DNA of 64,000 nt from Trichocoleus desertorum ATA4-8-CV12 (GTDB taxonomy: Bacteria > Cyanobacteriota > Cyanobacteriia > FACHB-46): NCBI GenBank assembly GCA_019358975.1, contig JAHHIL010000001.1, forward strand, positions 62,001-126,000. Direction: 5' to 3'. Made by a program: the position numbers and the translations under genes. The notes beneath the pieces are model-generated. The model did not search any database. It was not told the DNA's origin and worked only from the letters and a program-made list of their open reading frames with translations. Of the stretch, positions 1 to 9,072 are shown piece by piece (the stretch's first letter is position 1; each line of letters begins with the position of its first letter).

Positions 1-636
1 TAAGCGAATGTAATCACCCGGTTCAAAGGGACGGTCTAAATACAAGACAACTGTACTGAGTAATTGCTCTAGGGTTTTCTGGGCTGCAAAAGCGATCGCC
101 AATCCACCTAAACCTAAGCTTGCCATCAAACCAATTAAGTTAAATTGCTGGCTTTGAGCGAAAGCAAAAACGGCAATAAACCCAATTAAAACATTGGCTA
201 ATGTCTCTACCACCAGCAGCAATTCATCCACTTCTCGGCCCACTTTCCGCACTAAATCAATGCCATAAGTGCGAACAAATTGCCGAAACAGCCTAGAAGC
301 GAGCCAAGCCAAACTTAAAACCACTGCCAGATCGACAAATGGCTTAATAAAGTTGTGAACCGCAGGATAAGCTTGAATCCAAGCCAGAGACCAAGAAATT
401 AAGACAAAAGTGCCAGCAACCTTAAAAACAGGTTTAATCGGTTCAACTAAATGGTCATATATTTCCGCTACTTGCTCTGGTGAAAAACGCTGAATCGCCA
501 GCTTAACGATCTCTGGCGTATAGCGACCAACCAGTAACGAGAGCAAGACAAATAATAAGAAAACAGTTGCTCTTTGCAATACCGCTCTGGCAACATCAAA
601 TTGAAGTAAGCTCGGAACCGAGTTAGCAATATTCAT
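1..636 (-). CDS. MscS-family mechanosensitive channel, 3' part missing
   Basis: Open on the minus strand from an ATG at 636 to the window edge (212 codons), so the C-terminal half lies outside. The product is a membrane protein with several hydrophobic segments. The part seen ends with the MscS pore-helix signature: a glycine/alanine-rich stretch (GLMASLGLGGLAIAFAAQ) followed by KTLEQLLSTVVLYLDRPF and GDYI, the start of the beta domain. MscS-family proteins open under membrane tension and release solutes after hypo-osmotic shock. It lies 6 bp downstream of a second gene of the same family with the same residue pattern, so the two look like a tandem duplication in one operon. Family assignment is firm; the exact subfamily and role are not. 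Confidence 0.9.
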   Translation of the reverse strand, partial: MNIANSVPSLLQFDVARAVLQRATVFLLFVLLSLLVGRYTPEIVKLAIQRFSPEQVAEIYDHLVEPIKPVFKVAGTFVLISWSLAWIQAYPAVHNFIKPFVDLAVVLSLAWLASRLFRQFVRTYGIDLVRKVGREVDELLLVVETLANVLIGFIAVFAFAQSQQFNLIGLMASLGLGGLAIAFAAQKTLEQLLSTVVLYLDRPFEPGDYIRL

Positions 637-642
637 CTAGGT

Positions 643-1728
643 TTAGATGGTAATAGGAGCATCCACATAAATCGTGGGCTCGTCAATATCAAATGTAATT
701 CCGTAGGTTTTGAGCTTTTCCGTAATGGTTTGATTGGCAATATCTAAAAGTTGCCGACGCAGCGTCATCGAAACTTCTTCCGAACCCAAAATAAAGAAAG
801 TAACTTGCGATTGCGATCGCGCCTGACCTAAAGCATCGGTAAAATCCTTAAACGTGACAATTGTGTTTTGAGTGTCAATGCCAAAAATATCATCGGTGCT
901 GTCGATAATGATCTGTTGCACTAAAGCTCGGTCAGCGATCGCAATGACTTGATAAAAATTCAAGTACACCAGGGCCATCACTTTCTTGGCACCTGTAAAG
1001 TTCTCAATGGTTACCTGCGTCAGGGAGCTATTCGGCACAATTACCAGCGTTCCTTTGCCAGAAGTACGAATTTTAGTCGATCGCAACCCAATCGATTCTA
1101 CCCGTCCAAACACACCATCGGGTAAACCAATATAGTCATCCACGACAAAAGGGCGATCGAGATATAAAACAATTCCGCCTAATAGTTGTTCCAAGGTTTT
1201 TTGAGCGGCGAAAGCAACGGCTAAACCGCCAATTCCTAAGCTGGCAATTAAACCAACAATGTTAATGCGGTGGGTTTGGGCAAAGAGCACGATCGCCACG
1301 ATCACAACGCCAATATTTACCAGCAATTGCATCAGAATCAGGAATTCACTATTCGATTTCCGCGCACTTTTAATAACCGCTTCTAAAACATAAAACTCAA
1401 AAAATTGTTTGAATAAACGAGAGGCAAACCAACTTGCGGTAATCGTTAAACCCAGGCTGACGGGCACTTCTACAAATGCCTGCCCTCGTTTTTCAGGAAT
1501 CAGCACCGCTAAGAGTTCCACCAATCCCACAACGGCGACCACCCAACCAAGTTCCTGGTGTGGCTCCACGACCTTTTGGTAAAACTCTTTGACAGGCGGC
1601 GAGGCAAAACGATCGAGCAGTGAGTTGACCGACACAGAAATCCAGCGACCGCCAAATACTAGCAGCAGCCCTACCAATGCAAGCAAACTCAATTCAATGC
1701 CTGTGCCAGCGCTTAACACATCTAACAT
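643..1728 (-). CDS. MscS-family mechanosensitive ion channel
   Basis: Integral membrane protein of about 361 residues. The order is N-terminal hydrophobic segments, the MscS pore helix (GLIASLGIGGLAVAFAAQ, then KTLEQLLGGIVLYLDRPF), and a soluble beta/alpha domain with the typical VESIGLRSTKIRT and VPNSSL motifs, which form the cytoplasmic vestibule in MscS. The frame is open to 1782, but the ATG at 1728 is preferred because AGAGGA stands about 8 bp before it and the upstream residues (HNRVWDGNAKRNRP) do not look like a membrane-protein start. The expected role is osmotic protection by tension-gated solute release. The 6-bp gap to the next channel gene suggests co-transcription. Confidence 0.9.
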   Translation of the reverse strand: MLDVLSAGTGIELSLLALVGLLLVFGGRWISVSVNSLLDRFASPPVKEFYQKVVEPHQELGWVVAVVGLVELLAVLIPEKRGQAFVEVPVSLGLTITASWFASRLFKQFFEFYVLEAVIKSARKSNSEFLILMQLLVNIGVVIVAIVLFAQTHRINIVGLIASLGIGGLAVAFAAQKTLEQLLGGIVLYLDRPFVVDDYIGLPDGVFGRVESIGLRSTKIRTSGKGTLVIVPNSSLTQVTIENFTGAKKVMALVYLNFYQVIAIADRALVQQIIIDSTDDIFGIDTQNTIVTFKDFTDALGQARSQSQVTFFILGSEEVSMTLRRQLLDIANQTITEKLKTYGITFDIDEPTIYVDAPITI

Positions 1729-1833
1729 TGGGCGATTCCTCTTGGCGTTTCCATCCCAGACCCTATTATGAAGGGTAGGCACATAATTAAGGCCATTGGT
1801 GCCAAGTCTAAAGTTTTGGCGGAGGTGATTCTA

Positions 1834-2049
1834 ATGACAATTCGAGAAATTGCGATCGCCAAGTTGCAGCAACTTCCAGAACCGCTCCTGCAAGAAGTTA
1901 GTGATTTCATCGACTTCATGATTCATCAACACCAACCTAAAACAGCCAATCTTGAACCTGAATTCAGTCTTGCTGAAGCTTGAACTCAATGGTTTGAAAC
2001 GGTTGACAGCCTGGAAATAGTTCCCACAAAACCGATGAACGAGTGTTAA
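1834..2049 (+). pseudogene. DUF2281-like (antitoxin-type) gene with premature stop
   Basis: A perfect ribosome binding site (GGAGGTGAT, 1821-1829) precedes the ATG at 1834. The product begins MTIREIAIAKLQQLPEPLLQ and continues VSDFIDFMI, the pattern of small DUF2281 proteins, which often act as antitoxin-like partners. A TGA at 1981-1983 ends the frame at 49 residues. Past it the same frame continues TQWFETVDSLEIVPTKP before a TAA at 2047-2049. From memory, family members carry a W..WF..VD.LE..P tail here, so the TGA probably replaced a tryptophan codon (TGG). I read this as a nonsense-disrupted gene; a functional short version cannot be excluded. No toxin partner is seen next to it. Confidence 0.6.
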
Positions 2050-2073
2050 TAACTCCTGTCAATAAACTAAATC

Positions 2074-2685
2074 ATGGCTCATTTCCTTGCTCTTGTTTTA
2101 ATACCACCCGACACTACTGACATTAAAACTGAAGTAACAGAACGTCTCAAACCTTATTACAGTGAACTGACCGTTGAGCCCTACAAAGAGTACTTGGATC
2201 AAGCAGCGGTTGCAGAAGAGGTGGAGCGATTGCAGCAACTTCCAAAGCAGGCGATCGCAAAGTTGGCAGAAGATTGGGAAGTGGCTCAGGATGATTTAGA
2301 TGCGCTGGCTAAGTATGAGTTGGACTGGTTTGAAGATGAAATAGCAGGCGTGGATGAAACAGGCCCTTACAGACTGACAACTCTTAATCCTGTGGGGAAG
2401 TGGGATTCGTATCGGTTTATTCAAGCAGAACCTAGAGAGTTAGCACCGCCTTTGTCCTATCCCTGCCGCGTCAGCGATTTGCCCTCTATAGTCCCCTATG
2501 CTCTTGTCACTCCTGATGGTCAGTGGCATGAAATTGGCATGGATGCAGGAATCAAAGCATTTGCTAGAGATTTACGGGGAGAGACAGTAGCCAGCCAAGA
2601 TGAAACAGAATGGGACTTGGAAGTTGAGAGGCTGCTCAAGCAATATCCCAACCACTTAGCGATCGCCTTAGATTGCCACTGCTAA
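2074..2685 (+). CDS. Hypothetical protein, 203 aa
   Basis: A clean open frame with an ATG start and ordinary cyanobacterial codon use, including HIP1-derived codons near the end. The protein is acidic and soluble, with no signal peptide or membrane segment. The first half is helical and charged (residues about 25-85, including WEVAQDDLDALAKYE); the second half contains LVTPDGQWHEIGMDAG. That pattern resembles phrases in small proteins of phage or plasmid origin, but I cannot assign a family. It follows the broken DUF2281 gene and stops 71 bp before mnmE. Function unknown. Confidence 0.7.
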   Translation: MAHFLALVLIPPDTTDIKTEVTERLKPYYSELTVEPYKEYLDQAAVAEEVERLQQLPKQAIAKLAEDWEVAQDDLDALAKYELDWFEDEIAGVDETGPYRLTTLNPVGKWDSYRFIQAEPRELAPPLSYPCRVSDLPSIVPYALVTPDGQWHEIGMDAGIKAFARDLRGETVASQDETEWDLEVERLLKQYPNHLAIALDCHC

Positions 2686-2756
2686 ATAACTTCTATGATG
2701 AATAGGCTAGCTAGTCGTCTCGGCCAGAAATAGAGCCTGTAGGTTACGGAGAAACA

Positions 2757-4148
2757 ATGTCTAGGGGAGTCACACAGGGAAAAACGATCGCCGCGATCGC
2801 CACAGCTATTGTGCCGCAACAAGGGAGCGTCGGCATTGTTCGCATGTCTGGAGCTGAGGCAGTCGCGATCGCCAAAACCCTCTTTCATGCCCCTGGTCAG
2901 CAAAATTGGCAGAGCCACCAAATCCTCTATGGTTATGTGCGCCACCCTGAAACTCAACAAGTGGTAGACGAAGCCTTACTGCTGCTGATGCTAACTCCCC
3001 GTTCCTACACCCGTGAAGATGTGGTCGAGTTTCACTGTCACGGTGGCATCATGGCTGTGCAGCAAGTGTTGCAGCTTTGTGTAGAACAAGGAGCGCAACT
3101 GGCTCAACCAGGAGAGTTCACCCTCCGCGCATTCCTAAATGGCCGACTCGACCTAACCCAAGCCGAAAGCATTGCCGATTTAGTTGGAGCGCGATCGCCC
3201 CAAGCCGCTCAAACTGCTCTGGCAGGATTGCAAGGTAAACTCGCCCATCCGATTCGGCAACTCCGAACCACTTGTTTAGACATCTTGGCCGAAATTGAAG
3301 CCCGAATTGACTTTGAAGAAGACCTGCCGCCCCTAAACGAACCAGAAATTCAGGCGCAATTCCATCAGGTGCTGGCTGAAGTGACTCAGATTCTAGCCAC
3401 TGCCGAGCAAGGAGAGCTGCTGCGAACTGGCCTCAAGGTCGCGATCGTAGGTCGCCCGAATGTGGGTAAATCCAGCTTGCTTAACGCCTGGAGCCGCTGC
3501 GATCGCGCCATTGTCACCGATCTCCCTGGCACCACCCGCGATGTCGTCGAGTCGCAACTGGTGGTGGGAGGTATTCCCGTGCAAGTGCTCGATACGGCAG
3601 GAATCCGCGACACCGAAGACCAGGTAGAAAAAATTGGCGTAGAGCGATCGCGATCGGCAGCTCAAGCCGCAGACCTGGTACTGTTGACCATTGATGCTGA
3701 AGCAGGCTGGACCGAGGATGACCAAACCATCTATGACCAAGTGCAGCACCGACCGCTGATTTTAGTCATTAACAAAACTGATTTAGTCGCAACCCCACAT
3801 CTGGAATCAATCACTTATCCTGCACTTATCCGGCGAGTCGTCACCACAGCCGCTGCTCAAAACCAAGGTATTGCTGATCTAGAGCAAGCCATCCTCGCCA
3901 CCGTCCAAACCGAAAACCTGCAAGCTGCCAACCTAGATTTAGCCATCAACCAACGCCAAGCCGCCGCCCTCACTCGCGCCAAAGCTGCCCTCCAGCAAGT
4001 CCAGGCCACCATGAGCGATCGCCTCCCCCTCGACTTCTGGACGATCGATCTGCGCGGAGCCATTCAAGCCTTGGGAGAAATCACAGGCGAAGAAGTCACC
4101 GAATCAGTGCTTGATCGCATTTTCAGCCGTTTTTGTATTGGTAAATAA
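2757..4148 (+). CDS. mnmE: tRNA modification GTPase MnmE (TrmE)
   Basis: MnmE works with MnmG to install the 5-carboxymethylaminomethyl group (or related groups) on the wobble uridine of several tRNAs, using 5,10-methylene-tetrahydrofolate and GTP. The 463-residue length is typical. Visible parts, in order: N-terminal tetrahydrofolate-binding domain ([20 protein letters not shown]), helical domain with the FHCHGG and [12 protein letters not shown] motifs, an inserted Ras-like G domain with P-loop [10 protein letters not shown]2/G3 region with GTTRD and [12 protein letters not shown] (G4), and the C-terminal FCIGK carrying the conserved catalytic cysteine. All key elements are present. Confidence 0.97.
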   Translation: MSRGVTQGKTIAAIATAIVPQQGSVGIVRMSGAEAVAIAKTLFHAPGQQNWQSHQILYGYVRHPETQQVVDEALLLLMLTPRSYTREDVVEFHCHGGIMAVQQVLQLCVEQGAQLAQPGEFTLRAFLNGRLDLTQAESIADLVGARSPQAAQTALAGLQGKLAHPIRQLRTTCLDILAEIEARIDFEEDLPPLNEPEIQAQFHQVLAEVTQILATAEQGELLRTGLKVAIVGRPNVGKSSLLNAWSRCDRAIVTDLPGTTRDVVESQLVVGGIPVQVLDTAGIRDTEDQVEKIGVERSRSAAQAADLVLLTIDAEAGWTEDDQTIYDQVQHRPLILVINKTDLVATPHLESITYPALIRRVVTTAAAQNQGIADLEQAILATVQTENLQAANLDLAINQRQAAALTRAKAALQQVQATMSDRLPLDFWTIDLRGAIQALGEITGEEVTESVLDRIFSRFCIGK

Positions 4149-4241
4149 CGCCACGAGTAATCTTCAAGAAATTCAAATCATGGGTGCAAGCTCAATAATT
4201 TTTGCTTGAATGACTACATCCCCCTCAATGCAACCTGACAT

Positions 4242-5018
4242 ATGCCTGCTGAACTCGCGACCTTCAATCCTTGGCTGATTGCGCTGGCTCTGAACTCTGT
4301 TTTAGCGGCGATCGCCTGGTTCATTCCTAAAAAACTCCTCACCCCAGCAGGTCTGCTCCATGCCTGGTTTTTGGGTGTCTTGATTTTGGGAACATTGGGC
4401 TGGCAGGGATATGTAGTCGTGATGTTCTATTTTCTCGTTGGCTCTGCTGTGACTCGGATCGGTATGGCCCAAAAGGAGGCAGAAGGAATCGCTGAGAAGC
4501 GTTCTGGGGCAAGAGGTCCAGAGAATGTCTGGGGTTCTGCATTAGTGGGTGCTTTATGTGCTCTGGGAGCGTTTCTCATCCCTCTGTTGAATCCTACTAA
4601 TAACACTCGTCTCTTTATCCCTCTCCTGCTCCTCGGTTATGTGGCGAGCTTTAGTACCAAACTTTCGGACACATCTGCCAGTGAAGTCGGCAAAGCCTAT
4701 GGCAAGCGCACTTTTCTCATTACCACGCTGCAAGCCGTCCCACGTGGCACTGAAGGCGCTGTCAGCTTGGAAGGCACTTTAGCAGGCGTTGTCGCTTCTG
4801 CGGCGATCGCCTTTGTAGGCTGGGGAGTTGGTTTGATTAGTTTAGTAGGCGTTGGGCTGTGCATCATTGCAGCATTCATTGCAACTAACCTAGAAAGTGT
4901 GATTGGGGCAACACTGCAATCTAAATATGGTTGGCTCACTAATGAAGTGGTCAATGTTTTGAATACTTTAATAGGAGCAGTTGTGGCAATTTCACTAGCT
5001 TGGTTGATTTCTCCTTAG
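4242..5018 (+). CDS. DUF92/TIGR00297 membrane protein, VTE6-like phytyl-phosphate kinase
   Basis: A 258-residue polytopic membrane protein with about six hydrophobic segments. The central motifs (NVWGSALVGALCALGAFL, SFSTKLSDTSASEVGKAYGK, VPRGTEGAVSLEGTLAG) are those of the DUF92 family. Plant and cyanobacterial members (VTE6 type) phosphorylate phytyl phosphate to phytyl diphosphate, recycling phytol from chlorophyll into tocopherol or phylloquinone. Substrate assignment is by family only. It follows mnmE by 93 bp on the same strand and could be co-transcribed, though the functions are unrelated. Confidence 0.85.
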   Translation: MPAELATFNPWLIALALNSVLAAIAWFIPKKLLTPAGLLHAWFLGVLILGTLGWQGYVVVMFYFLVGSAVTRIGMAQKEAEGIAEKRSGARGPENVWGSALVGALCALGAFLIPLLNPTNNTRLFIPLLLLGYVASFSTKLSDTSASEVGKAYGKRTFLITTLQAVPRGTEGAVSLEGTLAGVVASAAIAFVGWGVGLISLVGVGLCIIAAFIATNLESVIGATLQSKYGWLTNEVVNVLNTLIGAVVAISLAWLISP

Positions 5019-5373
5019 ATCCTTGTAGAGAGAGGATTGAGGCGATCGCAGGCCCAAAACTCTCAACTAGTGCGGGCGAAAAATCAGGGGATGTACCTGA
5101 GGAATGCAATATCTGAGAACTGTTAGAGACTGATTGTAAAGTTTTGTAACACTCAAGATAAGTTCTTGGCTAGAGCCTGAGAAACGTACAAGCGCTTGCT
5201 TCAGAAATATAGTTATAGCCCAACGGGTGTTTAAAGCTCTAACACTTTCGTACAGTCTAAATAAAGTTATGTAGTCCTACTACCCTACCTTTGTGCTGAG
5301 TTATACGTAAGTTGTCTGGGTTTAGACCCAGTGGGCTAGAACCTGCCGTGATGATTAGTAGGGGAGATGATTC
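5019..5373 (+). promoter_or_regulatory. Leader region before the 909-aa repeat protein
   Basis: A 355-bp non-coding stretch. It contains one HIP1-like site at its start, a short perfect hairpin CTGGGT-TTAG-ACCCAG at 5316-5331, and a good ribosome binding site (GGGGAGATGATTC) directly before the ATG at 5374. No gene or recognised RNA is seen. It presumably holds the promoter of the following gene; no sigma-factor boxes are called. Confidence 0.4.
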
Positions 5374-8103
5374 ATGCCTGCGAAGTTATTCGATGCTAAT
5401 TTTTACCGTGCCTTGAATCCTGATTTGGCTGGCCTCACAGATGAACAGGCATCCTCTCACTTTTTCACCTATGGCTTGAGTGAAGGCCGAATGTTCTCTC
5501 CCTTTGTCAACCTCCAGTTCTATCAAGCTCGTAATCCTGACTTGGCGGCAGCAGGGTTGACAACTAATCAGCAACTCTTTCAACACCTACAAGATTTTGG
5601 TGTAGCAGAAGGCCGAGTGTTTTCCTCTTTTGTAGACCTCAATTTCTACTTGGCAAACAACCCAGATGTAAGTCAAGCATTTGGGGGCGATCGCTTTCAA
5701 GCATTACAGCATCTTGCACTCTATGGCTTAGAGGAAAAGCGACAGTTTTCTCCCTTCTTTGACCCTAACTATTACCAAGCAAATAACCCAGACCTAGTAA
5801 CAGCTGGGCTGAACCAAACTCAGCTGCTCCAGCACCTCCAGATGTATGGGCTGCAAGAAGGCCGAGTATTTTCTCCCACCTTGGATATCAACTACTATCA
5901 AGCCCTCAACCCCGATTTGGGAGCAGCGGGACTGGATAATCGAGGCGCTTATGAGCACTTCCAGCGCTATGGTTTAGCAGAAGGACGTATTTCCTCTCCT
6001 AGCTTTAATGTCCAAGTCTACTTAGCCAATAACCCCGACTTGGGCACCGCAGGCTTCAACTGCCAGCAAGCCTATGAACATTACTTACTGTTTGGCCAGG
6101 GAGAAGGCCGTCCAGGGAGTGATTATGCAGGCGACTCCTTAGCTAGCGCTCGGCTGGCTGGGTTGGGTACTACGCCAAATAGCATTACAGATTTTGTGGG
6201 CATCTCAGACACGGCAGATTGGTATCAGTTCACACTAGGCAGAGCAGGAGAATGGCAGCGATCGCTGAATGTACAGAGTGGTGCAGTGACGCTACAGATG
6301 GCTCAGGATAGCAATAGCAATGGTGCGATCGAACAAGGCGAAATCCTGCAAAGTTTCACCGCCACCCCTGCTATCACTCTTTCAGAGGATGGTGGCATCT
6401 TAGAAGCAGGCAGCTACTATGTGCAGATTGCGCCTGATAATGCTGAGACGAACACGAATTACGCATTGAGCCTTTCGCTCAACCCATCGCCTCTATTAGC
6501 TAACAATACTGGGCTGACTCTCACCTCTGGCTCCACCAAAATCATTGGCAACGATCAATTGCGCGTCGTTGATGCTGATACCGATGCAACTCAATTGATC
6601 TATACGCTCAAAGACGCACCTCTCAATGGCAGCTTCCAGTTAAATGGTTTGGTCTTGAATGCGAATCAAACCTTTACCCAAGATGACATCAATCAAGGTC
6701 GAGTCAGTTATCAGAGTGATAGTGGTAATGCGAGCAGCGATCGCTTCAACTTCAGCGTCACTGATGGTACCACTACTCTCAACAGCAGCTTTAACCTTAG
6801 TATCGGTAGAGATCCCTACCTTGTCAAAGATATTAACCCCGGATTGGGTCAGTGGCCCTACGGATTCCTCATTAACGCAGTAAATGTGAACGGGACACTA
6901 TATTTTTCTGCTTCTAGCCCAGAGCAGGGACTCTGGAAAAGTGATGGCACTGAAGCAGGAACAACGCTAGTCAAGCAAAATGCGTACCCTTCTGCTAACG
7001 TGAATGGCTTACTCTACTTCTTCTCTAGTGGCCTCTGGAAGAGCGATGGCACTGAGGCTGGTAAAACTTTCATAAAAGCTGTTGGAGGTAATGCTTTTAC
7101 TTCTGCACAGTTCAAAACTAACGTCGCTGTTATCGGTAATACATTTTACTTTCCAGCCCATGACACAATACATGGGCCAGAACTGTGGAAGAGCGATGGC
7201 ACTCCTGAAGGTACGCTGGTGGTGACGGATATCAATCCAGGTAATTTTGGCAGTTTTGCTCCCGCTATATTCACGAATATAAATGACACGCTTTATTTCT
7301 CGGCATATTCATCAGGTAGTGGCGAGGCGTTATGGAAGAGTGATGGCACTGGCGAGGGTACTGTCTTGCTGAAGCAGGGTGTTTGGCCAGTTTCCAATCT
7401 CTCCTTTGCAAACGTGAATGGTACGCTCTACTTCATGGCTAATGATAGAGTGCATGGTACAGAACTTTGGAAGAGTGATGGCACACCCGAAGGGACCGTA
7501 CTTGTGGATATTAACCCTGGTGCAATTGGTTCTTTGTCACCAGGGATTTTCAAGTTCCTCAATATCAACGATACGCTCTACTTCGAAGCTAATGATGGTG
7601 TGCATGGTAAAGAACTTTGGAGGAGTGATGGCACATCTGAAGGAACTTTCCTCGTAAAAGACATTAACCCAGGTGCAGCTAGTTCCAGCCCTAGCTATTT
7701 AACAGCTATCAACGATACGCTTTACTTCTCAAGCAATGATGGAGTGCATGGCACTGAGTTATGGCAAAGTAATGGCACATCCGAAGGAACTGTTCTTGTG
7801 AAGGATATTAACCCGGGTGTAGACAGTTCCAATCCTCAGAACTTAGTTAACTTTGATGGTTCACTTTACTTCGGGGCTGATGATTCTGTGTACGGAGCTG
7901 AGTTATGGAAGAGTGATGGCACCACGTTAGGAACAACTCTGGTTGAGGATATCAACCCAGGTGTGAACAGTTCGCAGCCATCTTCTTTCTCAGGCTACAA
8001 TTTTGTGCAAAGCGACAATAAGCTATTCTTTGGAGCTGATGATGGGGTCCACGGAACTGAGCTTTGGGCAATTGAATCGAGCGTGGTAGCTGGGCAGGGA
8101 TAG
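5374..8103 (+). CDS. Modular surface/secreted protein: NPDL repeats, PPC, cadherin-like, ELWxxDGT repeats
   Basis: A 909-residue modular protein. Residues about 5-250 hold six ~45-residue repeats of the form FDxNxYxxxNPDLxxAGL...YGxxEGR, found in cyanobacterial RTX-like and surface proteins. Residues about 255-375 resemble a PPC domain (DTADWYQFTLG, then LEAGSYYVQIAPDN). Residues about 375-490 resemble a cadherin-like CSPG repeat (LKDAPLNGSFQLNGL, NQTFTQDDINQGRVSYQSD). The rest carries eight ELWxxDGTxxGT repeats alternating with DINPG loops and a ninth truncated one, the TIGR04534 pattern, which probably folds as a beta-propeller. No N-terminal signal peptide is visible, so type I-like secretion is possible. 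Role unknown; adhesion or matrix function is a guess. Confidence 0.88.
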   Translation: MPAKLFDANFYRALNPDLAGLTDEQASSHFFTYGLSEGRMFSPFVNLQFYQARNPDLAAAGLTTNQQLFQHLQDFGVAEGRVFSSFVDLNFYLANNPDVSQAFGGDRFQALQHLALYGLEEKRQFSPFFDPNYYQANNPDLVTAGLNQTQLLQHLQMYGLQEGRVFSPTLDINYYQALNPDLGAAGLDNRGAYEHFQRYGLAEGRISSPSFNVQVYLANNPDLGTAGFNCQQAYEHYLLFGQGEGRPGSDYAGDSLASARLAGLGTTPNSITDFVGISDTADWYQFTLGRAGEWQRSLNVQSGAVTLQMAQDSNSNGAIEQGEILQSFTATPAITLSEDGGILEAGSYYVQIAPDNAETNTNYALSLSLNPSPLLANNTGLTLTSGSTKIIGNDQLRVVDADTDATQLIYTLKDAPLNGSFQLNGLVLNANQTFTQDDINQGRVSYQSDSGNASSDRFNFSVTDGTTTLNSSFNLSIGRDPYLVKDINPGLGQWPYGFLINAVNVNGTLYFSASSPEQGLWKSDGTEAGTTLVKQNAYPSANVNGLLYFFSSGLWKSDGTEAGKTFIKAVGGNAFTSAQFKTNVAVIGNTFYFPAHDTIHGPELWKSDGTPEGTLVVTDINPGNFGSFAPAIFTNINDTLYFSAYSSGSGEALWKSDGTGEGTVLLKQGVWPVSNLSFANVNGTLYFMANDRVHGTELWKSDGTPEGTVLVDINPGAIGSLSPGIFKFLNINDTLYFEANDGVHGKELWRSDGTSEGTFLVKDINPGAASSSPSYLTAINDTLYFSSNDGVHGTELWQSNGTSEGTVLVKDINPGVDSSNPQNLVNFDGSLYFGADDSVYGAELWKSDGTTLGTTLVEDINPGVNSSQPSSFSGYNFVQSDNKLFFGADDGVHGTELWAIESSVVAGQG

Positions 8104-8114
8104 GGCCGCGATCG

Positions 8115-9002
8115 CTAAACACTCAAATAACGCCGCAGGAAGGTTTCGAGGGATTCCATTTTGATGTGGAAGGTAGATTCTAATCGCTCGATCTCCTTGG
8201 AAGTACAGAAAAATTCGTTAGCAAGGAGAGTGCGAAGAGTGCCCAAAGCCTTTTGGGTTCTGGCATTGACTAGCCCAACTGCGGTTCTCACGCCGTCGAA
8301 TAGGAATAAGGGAGGATTAATCACAATGGGGTCGCGATCAAAGATGCGGCCAAAGATAGCAGGGATATCCGATCGCTTTAAGATTTCGGGTCCACCAACG
8401 GCAAAGATTTGATTGTGGGCAGCTTCATTGGAAACAGCATCAACGCTAATTCTGGCGAGGTCGTCGGTGCTGACGATGGAGGAACGGTTGTGAGGATCGC
8501 CAACTAAGAGATAGATACCAGTGTTGCTAAATTGCTCGGCTAGAGGGAGCAAGTTAGACGAAAAACCAGAAGGACGCAGGATGGTGTAGCTGAGGCCGCT
8601 GTTTTGTAGGTAGCGCTCTACGGCAAACTTGGCTTTGAAGGTGGGGGAGTCTTCGTAGCCGCGATCCACTCCTAGCACCGAAATAAAGACAAAGTGTTGC
8701 ACTCCATTGGCTTTAGCCGCATCAATTAAGTCAATATTGGCGCGGTAGTCCAGCGTTTGAGCATCGCCATCACTAGAGCCAGTCGCACCGTGAGTGCTGA
8801 TGACATATTGCACACCTTGGCAAGCTTTTTGGATATCGCGTTCTTGCCGCAAATCCCCGATAAAGATTTCCGCACCACGGTGTTCTAGTTCGGCATAGCG
8901 GGATGTCAGCCGCACAAACGCTCGTACCGCTTTTTCTTGCTCACACAGCGTGTGGACAATTTTGCGACCTAGCCCTCCGGTGGCTCCAGTGACTAAAAAC
9001 AT
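8115..9002 (-). CDS. NAD(P)-binding atypical SDR (NmrA-like) oxidoreductase
   Basis: The product begins MFLVTGATGGLGRKIV, a dinucleotide-binding Rossmann motif (TGATGGLG) at the extreme N-terminus, followed by about 280 residues of atypical short-chain dehydrogenase / NmrA-like fold (ISTHGATGSSDGD, VFISVLGVD, YTILRPSGF). These proteins bind NAD(P)H and include nucleotide-sugar-modifying enzymes, redox sensors and assembly factors. The ATG at 9002 is chosen; an in-frame TTG at 9014 would add four residues. It converges with the repeat protein, leaving 11 bp between stops. Substrate unknown. Confidence 0.85.
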   Translation of the reverse strand: MFLVTGATGGLGRKIVHTLCEQEKAVRAFVRLTSRYAELEHRGAEIFIGDLRQERDIQKACQGVQYVISTHGATGSSDGDAQTLDYRANIDLIDAAKANGVQHFVFISVLGVDRGYEDSPTFKAKFAVERYLQNSGLSYTILRPSGFSSNLLPLAEQFSNTGIYLLVGDPHNRSSIVSTDDLARISVDAVSNEAAHNQIFAVGGPEILKRSDIPAIFGRIFDRDPIVINPPLFLFDGVRTAVGLVNARTQKALGTLRTLLANEFFCTSKEIERLESTFHIKMESLETFLRRYLSV

Positions 9003-9072
9003 AGGGGTACTCAACTGGAAGGTGAACTATCTGATGCAGTTTAGCAAGTTCAGTTGAAGAGTTTGCAACTAT

